Shown piece by piece: positions 46,645 to 58,864 of a stretch of 64,000 bases of DNA (positions are counted from its first letter, which is position 1; each line of letters starts with the position of its first letter). Made by a program: the position numbers and the translations under genes. The DNA comes from Scylla paramamosain. Its lineage: Eukaryota; Arthropoda; Malacostraca; Decapoda; Portunidae. The notes beneath the pieces are model-generated. The model saw only the letters and a list, made by a program, of their open reading frames with translations. It had not been told where the DNA came from and did no database searches. The stretch is taken from assembly GCF_035594125.1 (NCBI RefSeq), contig NC_087168.1, forward strand, positions 18,706,150-18,770,149, written 5' to 3'.

Positions 46645-48140
46645 TCCTTCGTCCCTAAGGCAGTGTTTATTTTCTGCATTTTCCCAGCAATCGACAAGCA
46701 TGACCTAACAATTGAGCCTTCGAGATGGTAACAATTGCCGCCCCGTGGAAAGTTTCTAATTGAATGACACCCCTGGAGGGCACGAGGCGGACAAGGTGGC
46801 AGGGGAGGGAAGAAGCACCTCGCGCCACTGACAGCACAACAGATAGAGGTGCGGGAGGGAAGGACTTTATGAACTTCGCCTCCTGTTCCCCACGATCGGC
46901 AGGGAAGCAAAGAGCGGTAGTAACGTCAGCACAGATGAAATTGTCGCCCCATATACTCTAAAGATACGGATACGGTTTCATTTCGGCTTACCGGCTTTAT
47001 AGGTTACTGATATGTTTTATAGGTTAGTGACATGCCAAAAAGAAATCTTCACCGGCTGTATAAATTATTAATATGCTCAAATAAATCTCCATGAGCCTTA
47101 TAGGTTATTGATATCCCTCACTTCCAAGAGTCACCCTTAATGCATTTTCTTGATAGATCGAGACAGCCGTAGCGTAAGAAACATTTTAAGCATATCTGAC
47201 ATTTATCAATGGCCAGACAAGTGTGTTACGATCATGTTAGGTGTTGAATTAAGGCCAGGCAAAGTAGAGTACGAATGAATACCTAGTACTTAAAATGATA
47301 TTAAGAAGCCAGTATTAGTAAGGTATCATAGGAATCACAAAAGATACAAAACAGAAAACTAATAAAAATATGAAAAATGTAGTATCGATAGTATAGAAAA
47401 AGGAATAATGTAAACAAAATCGTGGTGTGATGCTTTCTTTTGCGCTGAGTAACTGAGAAGAAAGCTGAAGACGCGCAAAGAAATAAGAGACTTCAGAGTT
47501 CAAGGTGAGATAGCATGCAGAATTTTACATCAAACAGGACTCTGACGTCTTACCAATCTCCCAAGACGCCCCGATGCCGCCCCTGGACCCTCGCCCCTCC
47601 GGATGTTCGCTCCCTGAATACAGAGGGTCAGGACTGCCAGCGTTCCCCCTCATACTTAAGACATGTCACGGTGCAGGTCAGGTGTTCCTCCTAAAATTGA
47701 CTGCGAGCTTTTCTCAACTCGCCTTCCTCACTTCCCTCTTGATATAATTAATATAATTAGTTACTTTGCCTACACTTACACTTTACAATACAAAATCCAT
47801 TATTAATCTTTTAACTATAAGGAGGACTATGTTACTTCATTTTAGTATTCGTAATGAACTGTACTGATGAAAGATGACAACAAACACGAGAAAAAGCTTT
47901 ACTAAATACTGGATAACGCATTTTCCAGTAGAAGTTATCTTTCAAAATCATAGTCTAATCTTACACAAGACTATTACAGTATTAATTGGAGAAGCCATAA
48001 CACGTATATATCCTCTCTCATGCACAATAGCGTTCTAGTTTCTCTAATACTGCAGCTAGTGTAGGGAAGTGTAATTAAGTCCTGATGATCTGTTACTGCT
48101 TATATTTCACTTGTTTCCATTTATATTTTTGCATGAATAC
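46645..48140. other. Mostly unique DNA; short repeat at 46,990-47,120
   Basis: 'CTTTATAGGTTACTGATATG' recurs diverged three to four times within 130 bp (period about 45-60). The rest is AT-rich unique sequence with no recognised feature. Confidence 0.45.
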
Positions 48141-48622
48141 TAGGGTTAGGTTAGGTTAAGTTAGGTTAAGTCAGGTCAGGTAAGGTTGGGTTAGGTTAGG
48201 TTAGGTTAGGTTAAGTCAGGTCAGGTAAGGTTGGGTTAGGTTAGGTTAGGTTAAGTCAGGTCAGGTAAGGTTGGGTTAGGTTAGGTTAGGTTAGGTTAAG
48301 TCAGGTCAGGTAAGGTTGGGTTGGGTTAGGTTAGGTTAGGTTAGGTTAGGTTAAGTCAGGTCAGGTAAGGTTGGGTTGGGTTAGGTTAGGTTAAGTCAGG
48401 TCAGGTAAGGTTGGATTAGGTTAGGTTAGGTTAGGTTAGGTTAAGTCAGGTCAGGTTAGGTTAGGTTAGGTTAGGTTGGGTTAAGTCAGATCAGGTAAGG
48501 TTGGGTTAGGTTAAGTTAGGTTAGGTTAGGTTAAGTCAGGTCAGGTAAGGTTGGGTTAGGTTAAGTTAGGTTAAGTCAGGTCAGATAAGGTTGGGTTAAG
48601 TTAAGTTAGGTTAGTTTAGGTT
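48141..48622 (+). repeat. Interstitial TTAGG-type telomeric array with ordered variants
   Basis: About 96 consecutive pentamers remain in perfect 5-bp phase for ~480 bp. The variants TTAAG, TCAGG, TCAGG, TAAGG, TTGGG occur in that order ten times (TTAAG-TCAGG junctions start near 48,168; 48,213; 48,253; 48,298; 48,353; 48,393; 48,443; 48,483; 48,533; 48,573). They are separated by 3 to 6 pure or near-pure TTAGG pentamers. TTAGG is the ancestral arthropod telomere unit. Ordinary unique DNA on both sides shows the block is interstitial. Confidence 0.95.
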
Positions 48623-49024
48623 GAAATTCACTTATTTTAACTTGTATTTTGAACTGATTCACAGACAAATTTCAAAGTTCATATAGTCACGAGTTGTCAA
48701 AGTAAATAGGGATATAACTGTAGTGCAAAAGTGAGTATGGATGATCTACAAGTCTCCTGTTTGCCAAGTCCTGGATTAATAAAACCTCGCAGCCAGTTCC
48801 CATCACCCTCCTCCCTTTTCTCGTTGGTAATTCCCAGACAAGCTCACCCGGTCTTCCATTACAGGATATTGCAATGAAGTGAGACTATTATATTCATTCA
48901 ATAAAATAGTTTCAGCTTTGTAGAGGGGAATGTTCCGGTCATGTACAGGAATAGACGTATATATGGAGATCAAATTATGCACTGAAACGAACCGAGCACT
49001 GCAACGCCCTCTCTGTTATTTCCT

Positions 49025-49345
49025 TCCCAGATTCTGATTTCTGTACGTGTCAAGGAGAATTGTCGAGGGGAAAAGGAAACAAAATAATGAAGAAAAAATA
49101 ATAATGAATACAGTCTGCTTAACCTCCCACTTTCTCTCCATTGTTTTTCTTATGTGCGTTTCTCATTTTGCAGGTGTTAAGTGAACTGACCAAGGGGAGA
49201 AGGAAAGAAAATTATGAACAAAATAAATGCACCTTGTTTAATTTACCTCCTCCCGCTCCATCATTTTCTTTCCCGTTTCTCCCTCCTTCTACGTGTGGAG
49301 GAGACTGGCTAGGAAGAAAATAATAAAAATAAGAAAAAAGATTAA
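49025..49345 (+). repeat. D-like tandem units, ~120-130 bp, three copies
   Basis: 'TACGTGTCAAGGAGAATTGTC', 'CAGGTGTTAAGTGAACTGACC' and 'TACGTGTGGAGGAGACTGGCT' start near 49,042, 49,172 and 49,290. Each is followed by 'AAGGGGAGAAGGAAA..AAAAT.ATGAA'. The TGACCAAGGGG in the second unit is the D-repeat core. Confidence 0.6.
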
Positions 49346-49967
49346 TAAACCTCACGCAACTTACTGCTCCCAAAAGAATCAGAATCAATCGGAACTTGGC
49401 CAATCAAATTCGGACATTTGTTCTTATGAGTGTGAGAATATGAGGAATGAAGAAAAGATTACGTGTACTTTTACCGCAAGACGCAAGGTGGTGATGTGTT
49501 AATGTTACGATGATGACGTGATAATATGCAATAACTACCCCATAAAATATTCGTCGCTCATTAATCAATCTATTTACTGTTATTTGGTACATTTGCCACT
49601 AATCACAAACCACTCTGGGACATCTCTTCTCGTTCTATCGCCACCTCCAAACATTATACTGGCTAGAAATTGCGAAATCTATTCTTTTTCATTCCTTTAT
49701 TTCTTCCAAGTGTTTATAAAGACTTCATATCTTGTTTTTAGAGGTGTGAATTCTTGCATATCGCTGTGAAAGTGTTAATCAGTATACGAATAGGAACTTA
49801 ACAACAGTACATAACACTTAAGACGCAGAAGTGATGGCAGTTTGATAGGATTAATCTCATTTTCCGCAACTAATAGTGAATTTGTGCCAGGGGTTAAAGT
49901 TCCAATAATTTGTTAGGTTCATTTGCTTCCCCCGTGGACCAGTAGTAGATATGATTCTCCCCTCCTT

Positions 49968-49971
<4 letters not shown>

Positions 49972-50013
<42 letters not shown>
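49972..50013. repeat. (CT)n microsatellite
   Basis: About 40 bp pure CT. Confidence 0.95.
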
Positions 50014-50016
<3 letters not shown>

Positions 50017-50039
50017 ACCCTTCCTCCCCTATAGTAATT

Positions 50040-50145
50040 TTCATTTTATGCACAAGGGAGGAAGACCAAAGAGCAAAAAACAAATCCAGAAAAAGGCAGG
50101 TCCGTTCATTGTGTCTCCCATAAAAGAAAACGAAGAATAATAAAG
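50040..50145 (+). repeat. Dispersed repeat, pair with 52,165-52,275
   Basis: 'TATGCACAAGGGAGGAAGACC', 'CAGAAAAAGGCAG' and 'ATTGTGTCTCCCATAAAAGAA' align with 'ATACGCAAGGGAGGAAGAACC', 'CAGGGAAAAGAGG' and 'ATTATGTTTCCTGTAAAAGAA' near 52,172. Possibly a D-repeat subfamily. A further ~183-bp repeat of 'TTTTCATTTT.TC..TTG.TC' lies at 50,172 and 50,357. Confidence 0.6.
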
Positions 50146-51224
50146 AAGATCCTATTCAAATATCGAGGTGCCTTTTCATTTTTTCTCATTGGTCGATCCT
50201 GTTACATTTTCTCTATGTATTATTCGTCCCTTTTTCTATTCCACTTTTTTTTTGTCAGTGTTAAGTGAATATAGGACTGTTTCTCCTATATGTAAAAAAA
50301 AAAAAGTTTTCTAAAATAACACACACAAAAAAGACAGCTTAGATTTGAGGGCGCATTTTCATTTTCTCCTTGATCCATTTCTTTATACTTATTTGTGTTA
50401 CATTTTGCCATTTCTCTATTCCATAAGTGTGTGTGTGTGTGTGTGTGTGTGAATGCTAAATGGCTGTCAGTAGTTCTAGGCAGGCATTAGTTTCGGTGAC
50501 TACTCGAGGCCAGCTAACCACACCTCCAATATACCAGAGTTGTACTGTTCTGCTAGTTTTCCCATTCTTGCACAAAGCTGCGAAACTTGTCTACCACCAT
50601 GACACACAAAACAGATGTAAATGTCCGGGCTGCACAAAATAAATGACCGTGTTGATTGTCTTGACGCGGCTGGCTACACAACACACGTCCGTCCCCGTAA
50701 TTAAAGACCGCACGATGACAGCAAAGTATCACAAAGGGAAGGAGAGTCACTATTTAAAAACCTTACCCTATAAAATAACATTAACAACACTAATAAGACA
50801 CGCTAACTATCGCATGCTGGTAAACGACGAACCAGCGAACCAGTGAAGCAATGAAGCAGTGAGATTTCGAAAAGAGTCATGAACACTGAACCCACGCGGC
50901 CCTTCACTTCCTAAACCCCAAGAGGCAGAAACATTACAGGTGTCTTAAGTAATATTACCCCCTTAAACACCTCCCTTCTGGTGCTCCCCGCTGCCTCGCT
51001 CTCATCACTTACCGGGAGCGTCTGTTCGAGAGGCCGGGACGAGGCAGCATCCACCCGCGCACCACCAACGCCACGCAAACACTGAGATCCAGCTGGTGGT
51101 TGCCGAGGACGAGAGTCGAGACCGTACTCCCTCCCTTCCCTTGTCTCTTTCTCCCATCTCCTCTCTTGTTCCTCTGCCTGTCTCACCATATGTCCTACCT
51201 GTCCTACCTGTCCTCCCAACCATC

Positions 51225-51725
51225 CAACAAACTTGCTACATCCTGCATCTATATTTAATTTACTATTTCCTTCTTTCAGACTTCGCATCTTTCTGTTTTT
51301 CTTTCTCTCACTTCTTCATTATTTTCTGTCCCGTTTTTCCTTATTCTAGACATTCTATATCCTTCCTACACTTCCTACATCCTTCACTTAATTTTATTCT
51401 TTATTTTCATCTCTTTCAGCCTTCATCTCCTTCTCATCTTCTTGTCATCAGCTGTCTATCTTTTCTTGTTCTTCCTGCCTGCTCTCCCAGCCATTCTGTA
51501 TCCTTGCTCCATCCTTCATCTTCTTTCATCCACTATTTTCTTTTCTTCCAAACTTCATATCTTTTTCACATTCTTTCTATCACCTCACCTGTCCTTCTTC
51601 TCTTGCCTCACTTCTCATTTGAGATACTCGTATCTTACACCTTGCTATATCCTTGAACTCATTTCATTCGCTTCTTCCTTTTCCTTCCCAGTCTTCACAT
51701 CCCTCCATCATCTACCATTCCTCTC
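51225..51725. repeat. Pyrimidine-rich tandem array, ~142 bp unit, four copies
   Basis: 'CTTGCTACATCCT' (about 51,230), 'CATTCTATATCCTTCCTAC' (51,349), 'CATTCTGTATCCTTGCTCC' (51,492) and 'CACCTTGCTATATCCTTGAAC' (51,634) are each followed by T/C-rich 'TTCA..TAATTT.ATT.TTTATTTTC', then 'TT.CA.CCTTCATCTC'. Spacings are 122, 143 and 142. The 186-codon plus-strand frame (Ser/Phe/Leu-rich) is this array read through. Confidence 0.75.
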
Positions 51726-52164
51726 CCTCCCCTGACCTTCCCCCCATACGCATCCTTACCCATCCCCTTCACCTTTCCCTAACAACTCAGACCTTAAACA
51801 TTTCCCATCACTCCCTTCCTATATTAGCCACCTCCCACGAGAGATGTCTTTTCTCACTCTCCCTCAGGTAGCAGTGACGTCAGGGTACCAAGACTCACCC
51901 TGGAACCCTGAACCCTTGCTGGATCCTGGGGAGTGAGGGGTGGTGGCAGGTGCGTGTATGCTGAGGTCCCCTGATGCTCAAGGGAAATTTATGTGAAGGT
52001 CAGCCATGTCGGTCACTTATTGGATTAACTCGCTCATCCCCTTCCCTGTCCGGTGCAAGTCTTGGGTCGTGGTATTTTACTCGTTATGGGAGGATTACTG
52101 AGGGAAAAATATGGATTGGGTCTGAAAACTAGTGAAATGACAATATGTGTTTGCATATTTTTTT

Positions 52165-52275
52165 TTTTTTTCCATACGCAAGGGAGGAAGAACCCGAGGA
52201 CAAAAGGGTAGCTAAAATCAGGGAAAAGAGGCCGTTGATTATGTTTCCTGTAAAAGAAAAAGAAAAAAAAGAGTA
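52165..52275 (+). repeat. Dispersed repeat, pair with 50,040-50,145
   Basis: Second copy of the CAAGGGAGGAAGA element, preceded by T13. Confidence 0.6.
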
Positions 52276-52284
52276 CAAAAAAAA

Positions 52285-52690
52285 AGTCAGTTCAGGAATC
52301 TCTGACTACTAAATGAGAAGAATAATACAAAATTGTTCACCACTGGAAGCTCTTCTCTTCAACGATCCAACGATTAATGTACTGCTGCTGGAAAGAAAAA
52401 AAAAAGTACTAAAGATGAACCATTTTAGAAATCGACAACACTCACAAAAATATTAAAATAAATCACGAAGAAGACTTAAATACAAAACTGAATAAGGAAC
52501 CTCTTTCTTCAACATATCTATTGGTGCTGGAAAGAAAAGGAGCACAAACGACGAGCTCATTCAGAAATCCACGGCTATTACAAGGTGAGTTAAATAAATC
52601 ATGGCAAAGACTAATACAAAATCGATTATCACTGGAACTTCGCTTTGCAAGGAAGTGTATTGGTGGTGGAAGGCTGCCTGAGCTTCACGC
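52285..52690 (+). repeat. Tandem array, ~140 bp unit, three copies
   Basis: 'GCTGCTGGAAAGAAAA' (52,384), 'GGTGCTGGAAAGAAAAGG' (52,525) and 'GGTGGTGGAAGG' (52,663). Between them are 'TTCAGAAATC.AC..C..CACAA', 'TAAATAAATCA.G', 'ACTAATACAAAAT' and 'TCACTGGAA..TC'. The plus-strand 109-codon frame at 52,521-52,850 spans the third unit and has no family signal. Confidence 0.75.
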
Positions 52691-52869
52691 CGAGAGAGGC
52701 ACCAGTAATTCCCTTGTCGTGGGTGGCTGTGGGACGCCTGTAGGGATGACAATGCGCGTATGGACTAACACTTGCAGAGGTTGTGGTAATTGTGGCGGGA
52801 AGAGTGTGGTGTGTGGTGTGTGGCTTGAAAATCATGGTAACATCCTGTAGAATCTGAAAAAAAGCGAAA

Positions 52870-53110
52870 TAGCATGTACTGATACGTTTAAGAATGCGAT
52901 CTAAGACCACCACCACCACCACCCAGACGCAAAAGCCTGTTAAACTATCACAAGAAACACTAAACTACTCTTGAAAAGCCATAACAACATCCATTACACA
53001 CTATTAAGAAACATTATAACACCAAAACCTTAAAGAACTGAACCCCGGAACACACACACACACACCACGACCACCTCCACCACCACCACTACCCACAGCT
53101 GCCTCCGCTC
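52870..53110. other. CAC tracts and a weak X-repeat right half
   Basis: (CAC)n near 52,908-52,923 and 53,068-53,090. 'AAGAAACACTAAACTACTCTTGAAAAGCCA' at about 52,952 resembles the X right half. Confidence 0.35.
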
Positions 53111-53114
53111 CGCC

Positions 53115-53420
53115 CCTCACATAGCGCCTTTAATAATCTGGCGCGAGGGAAGGTCTCCGTTTGACACTCATGGCCCGGGCTATTACGGTTTCCTCTGCTT
53201 GGTGTTCCCCTTGAGTGTTTGCTGGTTTACCCTCAAGGAGCGCGGCTGGGTGGGTGGGTGGGAGGCTAGATGCAGTTGGATCCTCCTGACCATTTCTATC
53301 TAGAGTAAAGGAAGTTGGTTGTAGCAAAAAGTAGAAGTACCCTGTTTGGTTGTACCGTGTTTGGTTGTAGTAGTTGGGGATTGTTAGTAGTGGTGATGTG
53401 ATTGTTAGATGTAGAATTAC

Positions 53421-53488
<68 letters not shown>

Positions 53489-54130
53489 CCGTTTGGTGGT
53501 AATGGTTATATAGATTGCGACTGAAGTGATAATATGTAATTTCTAACTGCTAGAATTACCGCAGAGAGAGAGAGAGAGAGAGAGAGAGTACAACATACAG
53601 CCCATCACTCATGCATTCACAATATCGTCCCATCATTAATACACACAAGCGACAAAGTTTAGCCACAAGGAACACTTCGCGTTTTCTGTGCATCACTTCA
53701 CGTGTCCACAAAAGCCTGAAGCGGAGGAGGAGGAGGAGAGAGGAAATACATTGTGTGGCTCTCAACAAATACAAAGAAAACGGAAGAATGATCGCTGTTT
53801 GGTCCCACTGACACCTCCACCAAGTGTGTGTGTGTGTGTGTAGAGTAATGAAAACATCCTTCCTTTTCGTTGCTCTCATTTTCTATTGCATTTTCCGTCC
53901 TTGCTAGTCCGTTTTCTTTCTAGTTTTCAGCTGGTACTAATATAAACTAATGTAATAAGATGACTGGGCCTTGATCACTGTTTTTGCATCACTCGTGCGC
54001 ATCATCAGTAACTAATGAATGGTTACTTTCATCAATTAACAGGTTATTGAATTATGAAGTGCACTGCTGATCAAACAAATACAGGAACTATCGCAGAGTT
54101 TGTTTCTGAGTTAATTATACTGTCTAAAAT

Positions 54131-54189
<59 letters not shown>

Positions 54190-54310
54190 TATTCTAAATA
54201 TTTTTCCCTCTTTTCAGACTATAAGATACAAGTAATTTGCTGCTGTTATAAGATTTTTTGACGTTTTTTTCTGGACTGGTATTTCTTTTGTACTAAATTA
54301 TCTATCTACC

Positions 54311-54378
<68 letters not shown>

Positions 54379-55135
54379 GGCTCCCGGCGTGATACGTGAT
54401 GGCTTTTCTTTTTCCTCTTGACACAAAAGATTGGCAGCAGCATGAGGTTACTACAGAATATTATCTTTCCCAAGTTTTTTTTTTTTTTTTTTTTTTGAGT
54501 GTGCAGTGGTTGGCGAACCTTCGAGGGAATTGTGAGTCTGGCTGACCTCTGATCGCTGTGCACGTGTCAAGGTGTCTACCCGTACGTCCCTCTCCTCCAC
54601 GCCCTTGTCAGCTTCCATATGCCTTGGGAAAGCAACTGTGGCCTGAAGTTATCTTTTATAAATGATAGCAATAAACAATAGTTACATTCTAAATTCCACT
54701 GATAGTCTTTTATGTCGATACATATTCTTTAAATGATGTTATAAATTATACTTGCTATCTCTCTGGGAAATATATTGAATTTACCTCTTACACACAAATA
54801 ATTATAAGAATAACACTCTCTAAATCCAATTGAGATTATCTTCTATAACTGAGTAATTAATATAAATGAAGCTGAGTATAAATAAGATTCCAAAACCACA
54901 CTGAGAAATATAATAGTTTCACGTGAAGAGAATGACTTCTTTACGTAAAAAAAAAAAAGTGAATAAAACTTTAAGGAGTGTCTTTTATGGTTATTTTGTT
55001 AAGCTAACGAGGCAGAGTTTCATGAGCAGCCAGCCTCGCATATTCTCTTGGTGCTTGGTAGACGCATGAACCGCATTCCTAAGTGTTTCGGCGTTCTGTC
55101 TCTTACAGGCTGTATCTGACGTTATGGCTTTTAAG
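53115..55135. other. Mostly unique DNA with microsatellites
   Basis: (AG)n at 53,423-53,485 and 53,563-53,588; (TG)n at 53,823-53,841, 54,134-54,187 and 54,312-54,375; T22 followed by a weak D-like 'GTGTGCAGTGGTTGGCGAAC' at 54,475-54,520. 'TAGAATTAC.GCAGAGAGAG' precedes both AG tracts, so those two are duplicated with flank (about 141 bp apart). No gene seen. Confidence 0.6.
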
Positions 55136-55400
55136 GTTTCTTTCGTGAATCTAGAGATGGTTTAACATAAATTCTTCATTACTGATATGGAAAACATCCT
55201 TGAAACTCCGAGTAATCATCTCCGTGGCCTGTGAAACAAAATCTAATACCATTAACAGAAACAACATATCTGAGAATCCGAATTTCGAAGGTGCTTTCAC
55301 GAATCTAGTCATAGTTTAACAAAAGTTCTATATTGTTGATAGTAAGAACATCCCTGAGAACCGGACTAAACATCTGTGTGACCTTTAACAACAGTCTTAC
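55135..55400 (-). repeat. X-repeat array, minus orientation, two units
   Basis: 'GTGAATCTAGAGATGGTTTAA' to 'CCGAGTAATCATCTCCGTGGC' at 55,148-55,232 recurs as 'ACGAATCTAGTCATAGTTTAA' to 'CGGACTAAACATCTGTGTGAC' at 55,303-55,384, spacing about 156 bp. Good landmarks for the X middle and left core. Confidence 0.7.
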
Positions 55401-55959
55401 TGAGAGAGGGAAGCGTTTCAAGAATATAAGCCAAGGTGTAACACTGCCAGACATCACTGGGGTTCCGCTCGCTCTCCTTCCCCCCTCCCTCACCTCTCCT
55501 GCCTCCGCTGCTCTCCTCGCCCAAATTATTTCACAAGGGAGTATCAAGTTACCTCCTGAAGTAAATTTACTCTGCTTTTCGGAACTTCTTTACAATTTTT
55601 CTTCACGGGGCGGCACCTGCGCGGTATTTTTCTTCGTCTTATTTCCAGGCGGCGTGTCTCACTTTCGCGTAGTTAAGGCTCGGCGCTAATTAACACCTCC
55701 CGGAGCCTCGCGAAATAAAGCGGATCATCCTTGGGCCGTCAAACTTTGGGCTAAGCTTGGGAGTTGCGGCAATCCTGTAAATCTGCGACACGAGACGGAA
55801 CATGCTGCGGGTGTGAGGGTGTCAGGTATCGATCACAGGTCTGGTAGTGGAGGAATAAATCAAACTGTCGTGAGAAGCGAGAATATAAGCGACAAAGGGT
55901 CGTGTTCCTTTATAATTAAATCCTTCTAGAAACCTGTGACGTGAGATTGAGTTTTGCTG

Positions 55960-56405
55960 TTAGCGTGAGGTTGTCCTGCCATGCATCACTCAGTGTAAGT
56001 ACTGGCGGAAGATTAATGGGTCAAAACGTCCTGAGATGTGGGAATGTAAGCGAGAAAAACTCATATTCTTACAAAAACCAGTCCCTAAAAAAATTAAGTT
56101 TAAAATATCACAAGGACTATGGAAACACTTCAAAACATATTATGTCATTTAGTACAACTTGTTAAATTTAGTCTAGGTGAGGTATGGAAACGTTTAAGAA
56201 CATAAGCCCTAACCTAACCTTAACTTAAGTTTAAAATATCACTAGAACCATGAAGACACTTGAAACTTTTAATACGTGTTAAAATTAGTCTACTAGGTGA
56301 GGTATGGAGGAATATGGAGTATTGAGGAGTATAAGCTCTAACCTAACCTAACTTAATCTTCTCCTAAGCTAAGCTAACCTAACTTAACCTGACCTAACGC
56401 CATCA
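55960..56405 (+). repeat. X-like units ending in CCTAA pentamers
   Basis: 'AAGTTTAAAATATCAC' at 56,096 and 56,227 (131 bp), then 'ATGGAAACACTTCAAAAC' / 'ATGAAGACACTTGAAACT' and 'TGTTAAA.TTAGTCTA..TGAGGTATGG'. Each unit ends with CCTAACCTAAC-type pentamers (56,207-56,225 and 56,338-56,398). Confidence 0.65.
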
Positions 56406-56639
56406 GTGTCTCCCTATTCCCGCGTTGAGGAAGTCCGCTGCAGACGTGGCGCGGCTAATGAAGGGCCAGGAAGTGTTGGCGCGTAGAAGAAACTAAGACA
56501 CTTCCACAGTTCATTATGCAAGGGGGAAAACTAAGGCAGGGAGAAGAAAAAAAAAAGAAAGGAGCAGACTCAAGGAGGATAAAGAATATTCGCACCGAGC
56601 AGGGCAGACTTAATAAGATTGTGTAGCCTGCGCTCTCTT

Positions 56640-56692
<53 letters not shown>

Positions 56693-57525
56693 CAGTGGTA
56701 GTAGTAGTAGTAGTAGTAGTAGTTTTATGACAAAAACACAAGTAATAAAAGAAAATTACATCTCGTTTTTGTCCAACTTAAATAAATAAAAATATTAAAA
56801 AAAAAAAACATATTGTAGGAAGGTAACAGGTGAAACAAAAGCAGGCATAACAACATAAGAAAAACAATAATAATTCCACACAAGAAAGTATTAATTTCAA
56901 TAAAAGCTAACACACACACACACACACACACGATGCTGAAAGAAGAACAAGAGACAGAGAAGCGAAACTCAAGCTGGTGGATTCATTGCTATTCCTTGTA
57001 TATCCTCAACTGTAAATCCAACACAAATCCGGAGTCCCTGCACCTGGACGCGCCCATCGCTGTGCACACCAACATAACTCGTGTGCTTGTGTCGTTCCCA
57101 TAGTGTCTTACGTTCCCATAGCCAGGCAGTGTTCAAAAAGCAATTTACTGTCATGGCGTACTTCAAACTGATCCTAATAAACTGTACACGAATCTAATCT
57201 TCCTAATATATCCTTGTACACTAATCTCTCTTATTTGGTTTAACGCTGACTAATATTAATGGGATGTTAAGGTTCTAAAGTGAACTCTGCTCTAAAAAGT
57301 CTGTTAATTCCTTCACTGCTTCATAAATCTTCCCTAATTCCTTTACATTTTTCTTGGTTCATTGTTTCCTTTTATACTGCAGTCTCTCAAATTACTCTGT
57401 AGCCTTGACACACACAATTAACCGCCTATTCTCTATTCCTTTTCCGCGTGACCTTGTGAGCGTCTTTTACAGTGGACTGGATGGTAGGAAAGGATGACCG
57501 CAGCAGTGAAACGGTTAATATTTCC
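56405..57525. other. Unique DNA with CA and GTA microsatellites
   Basis: (CA)n at 56,641-56,689 and 56,909-56,931, (GTA)n at 56,698-56,722. No gene recognised. Confidence 0.5.
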
Positions 57526-57529
57526 TACC

Positions 57530-57745
57530 ACGTAATGAGTAAATACCTGTACGTACATTTATCTCGTCCACCTTAATCCTCTCACCTGTTATTTGGATGT
57601 GACGGTCCTTGAGTAAATACTGATATAGAAAACTATCAAATATTCACATAATGAGTAGAAAACGTCAATTTACCTTATATACCTTAACCCTCACACCTGT
57701 TAATGACATGCTACGGTCCTAAAGTTAATAATGACATAGAAGATT
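57530..57745. repeat. Tandem duplication, ~110 bp
   Basis: 'CACCTGTTATTTGGATGTGACGGTCC' landmarks at 57,583 and 57,693. Also matching are 'TAATGAGTA.A..C..TA', 'ACCTTAA.CCTC' and 'TAATGACATAGAA..T..TAATAT'. Confidence 0.6.
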
Positions 57746-58413
57746 TAATATATATTCCCCGGCACGTTGCAGTCCACGCCTCTCCCTCTCTTTGCCTCGT
57801 TTATCACACGCCTGACCCAGCCCGCTGACAATGACCCCCTTCCTGTCTACACAAAATAAATACCATACATTTCTCTTTGGTGTTCCCTCAAATCTGCGAC
57901 CATAAATTCACCTTTTTTGAGGAGATTCACCGCAGAGGGTCACCTACTCCTGTCCCCCTCACGCCCCTCCCTCAGCTCCCGTTCTCACTGTGGGGAACAA
58001 AACAGAGAAGTGCGGGTTTGCAAATGTGTCGTGCGTGGTGCGTGAATTAACTCGATTTCAGACACTCCAGCTTTCCCTCGTTCGAATCCCTCTGTCCAAT
58101 TTTTCGCGAGTATCAATGCTTTTTTTTTTTTTTGTATTTTTTCTTTATTGCACAGGATCCCTAATGAACAAATTATTCCTGACGTGTGACTTTTATATTT
58201 TTATTTATTTTTTTTTCTCGCTCTTTCTTTTCCAAGCTTTTCATCCTCTCCTCTCCTTGAAATCCTGGTGAAAAAGTGTTGAATCTGTTGACTCTATCAT
58301 CTATCACCCGTGCATCCCTTTGAGCTCAGATGCATAAAGACGGGAGGTGATGATGTGAAAAAAAGGCAAAGGGTATGGAAAAGTGTAGCGACGTGAAATT
58401 GTCCCTGATTGAA

Positions 58414-58415
<2 letters not shown>

Positions 58416-58503
<88 letters not shown>
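58416..58503. repeat. Compound (AG)n-(CA)n microsatellite
   Basis: About 52 bp AG then ~32 bp CA. The flanking 57,745-58,860 is otherwise unremarkable. 'GTCTCATCTCTTGTAATGTA' at 58,728 and 'GTCTCATCTCT' at 58,850 show a ~121-bp duplication cut by the Harbinger element. Confidence 0.93.
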
Positions 58504-58507
<4 letters not shown>

Positions 58508-58864
58508 ACACAAACAAACAAGCAGGCAGACAAATAGATATATAGATCAAGGGACTGTGAGGGGATTAACCCACCCATCCCCACTCAGCCCTCACGTCCG
58601 CCCCCCAGGTGCCCCACCCATCCTGCCCCTCCACCATTACTCTGAACTGCGCATGTTACATTGGCTAGACCCTCAGATAAACCTATTCCCGGCACTGTAC
58701 ATGAACACACACACAAGAAACGTCATAGTCTCATCTCTTGTAATGTATTGAAGATTGTATCCTATAACCCTCTGAAAGGCAAACCACTCAACGTATCACT
58801 ATTTCGTATTAAAACAATCTATTCTACCTCCAGGACAAAAAATATTCCAGTCTCATCTCTTCTG

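Noticed and set aside
48141..48622. A true chromosome end
   Set aside because: Ordinary sequence continues for kilobases on both sides and the pentamers are mostly ordered variants, so it is interstitial.
51096..51656. 186-codon plus-strand frame
   Set aside because: It reads through four copies of a pyrimidine-rich 142-bp repeat; composition is Ser/Phe/Leu/Pro only.
58078..58095. tRNA-like B box (GTTCGAATCC)
   Set aside because: The flanking five bases do not pair into a T stem, there is no A box at the right distance, and no acceptor stem can be formed.
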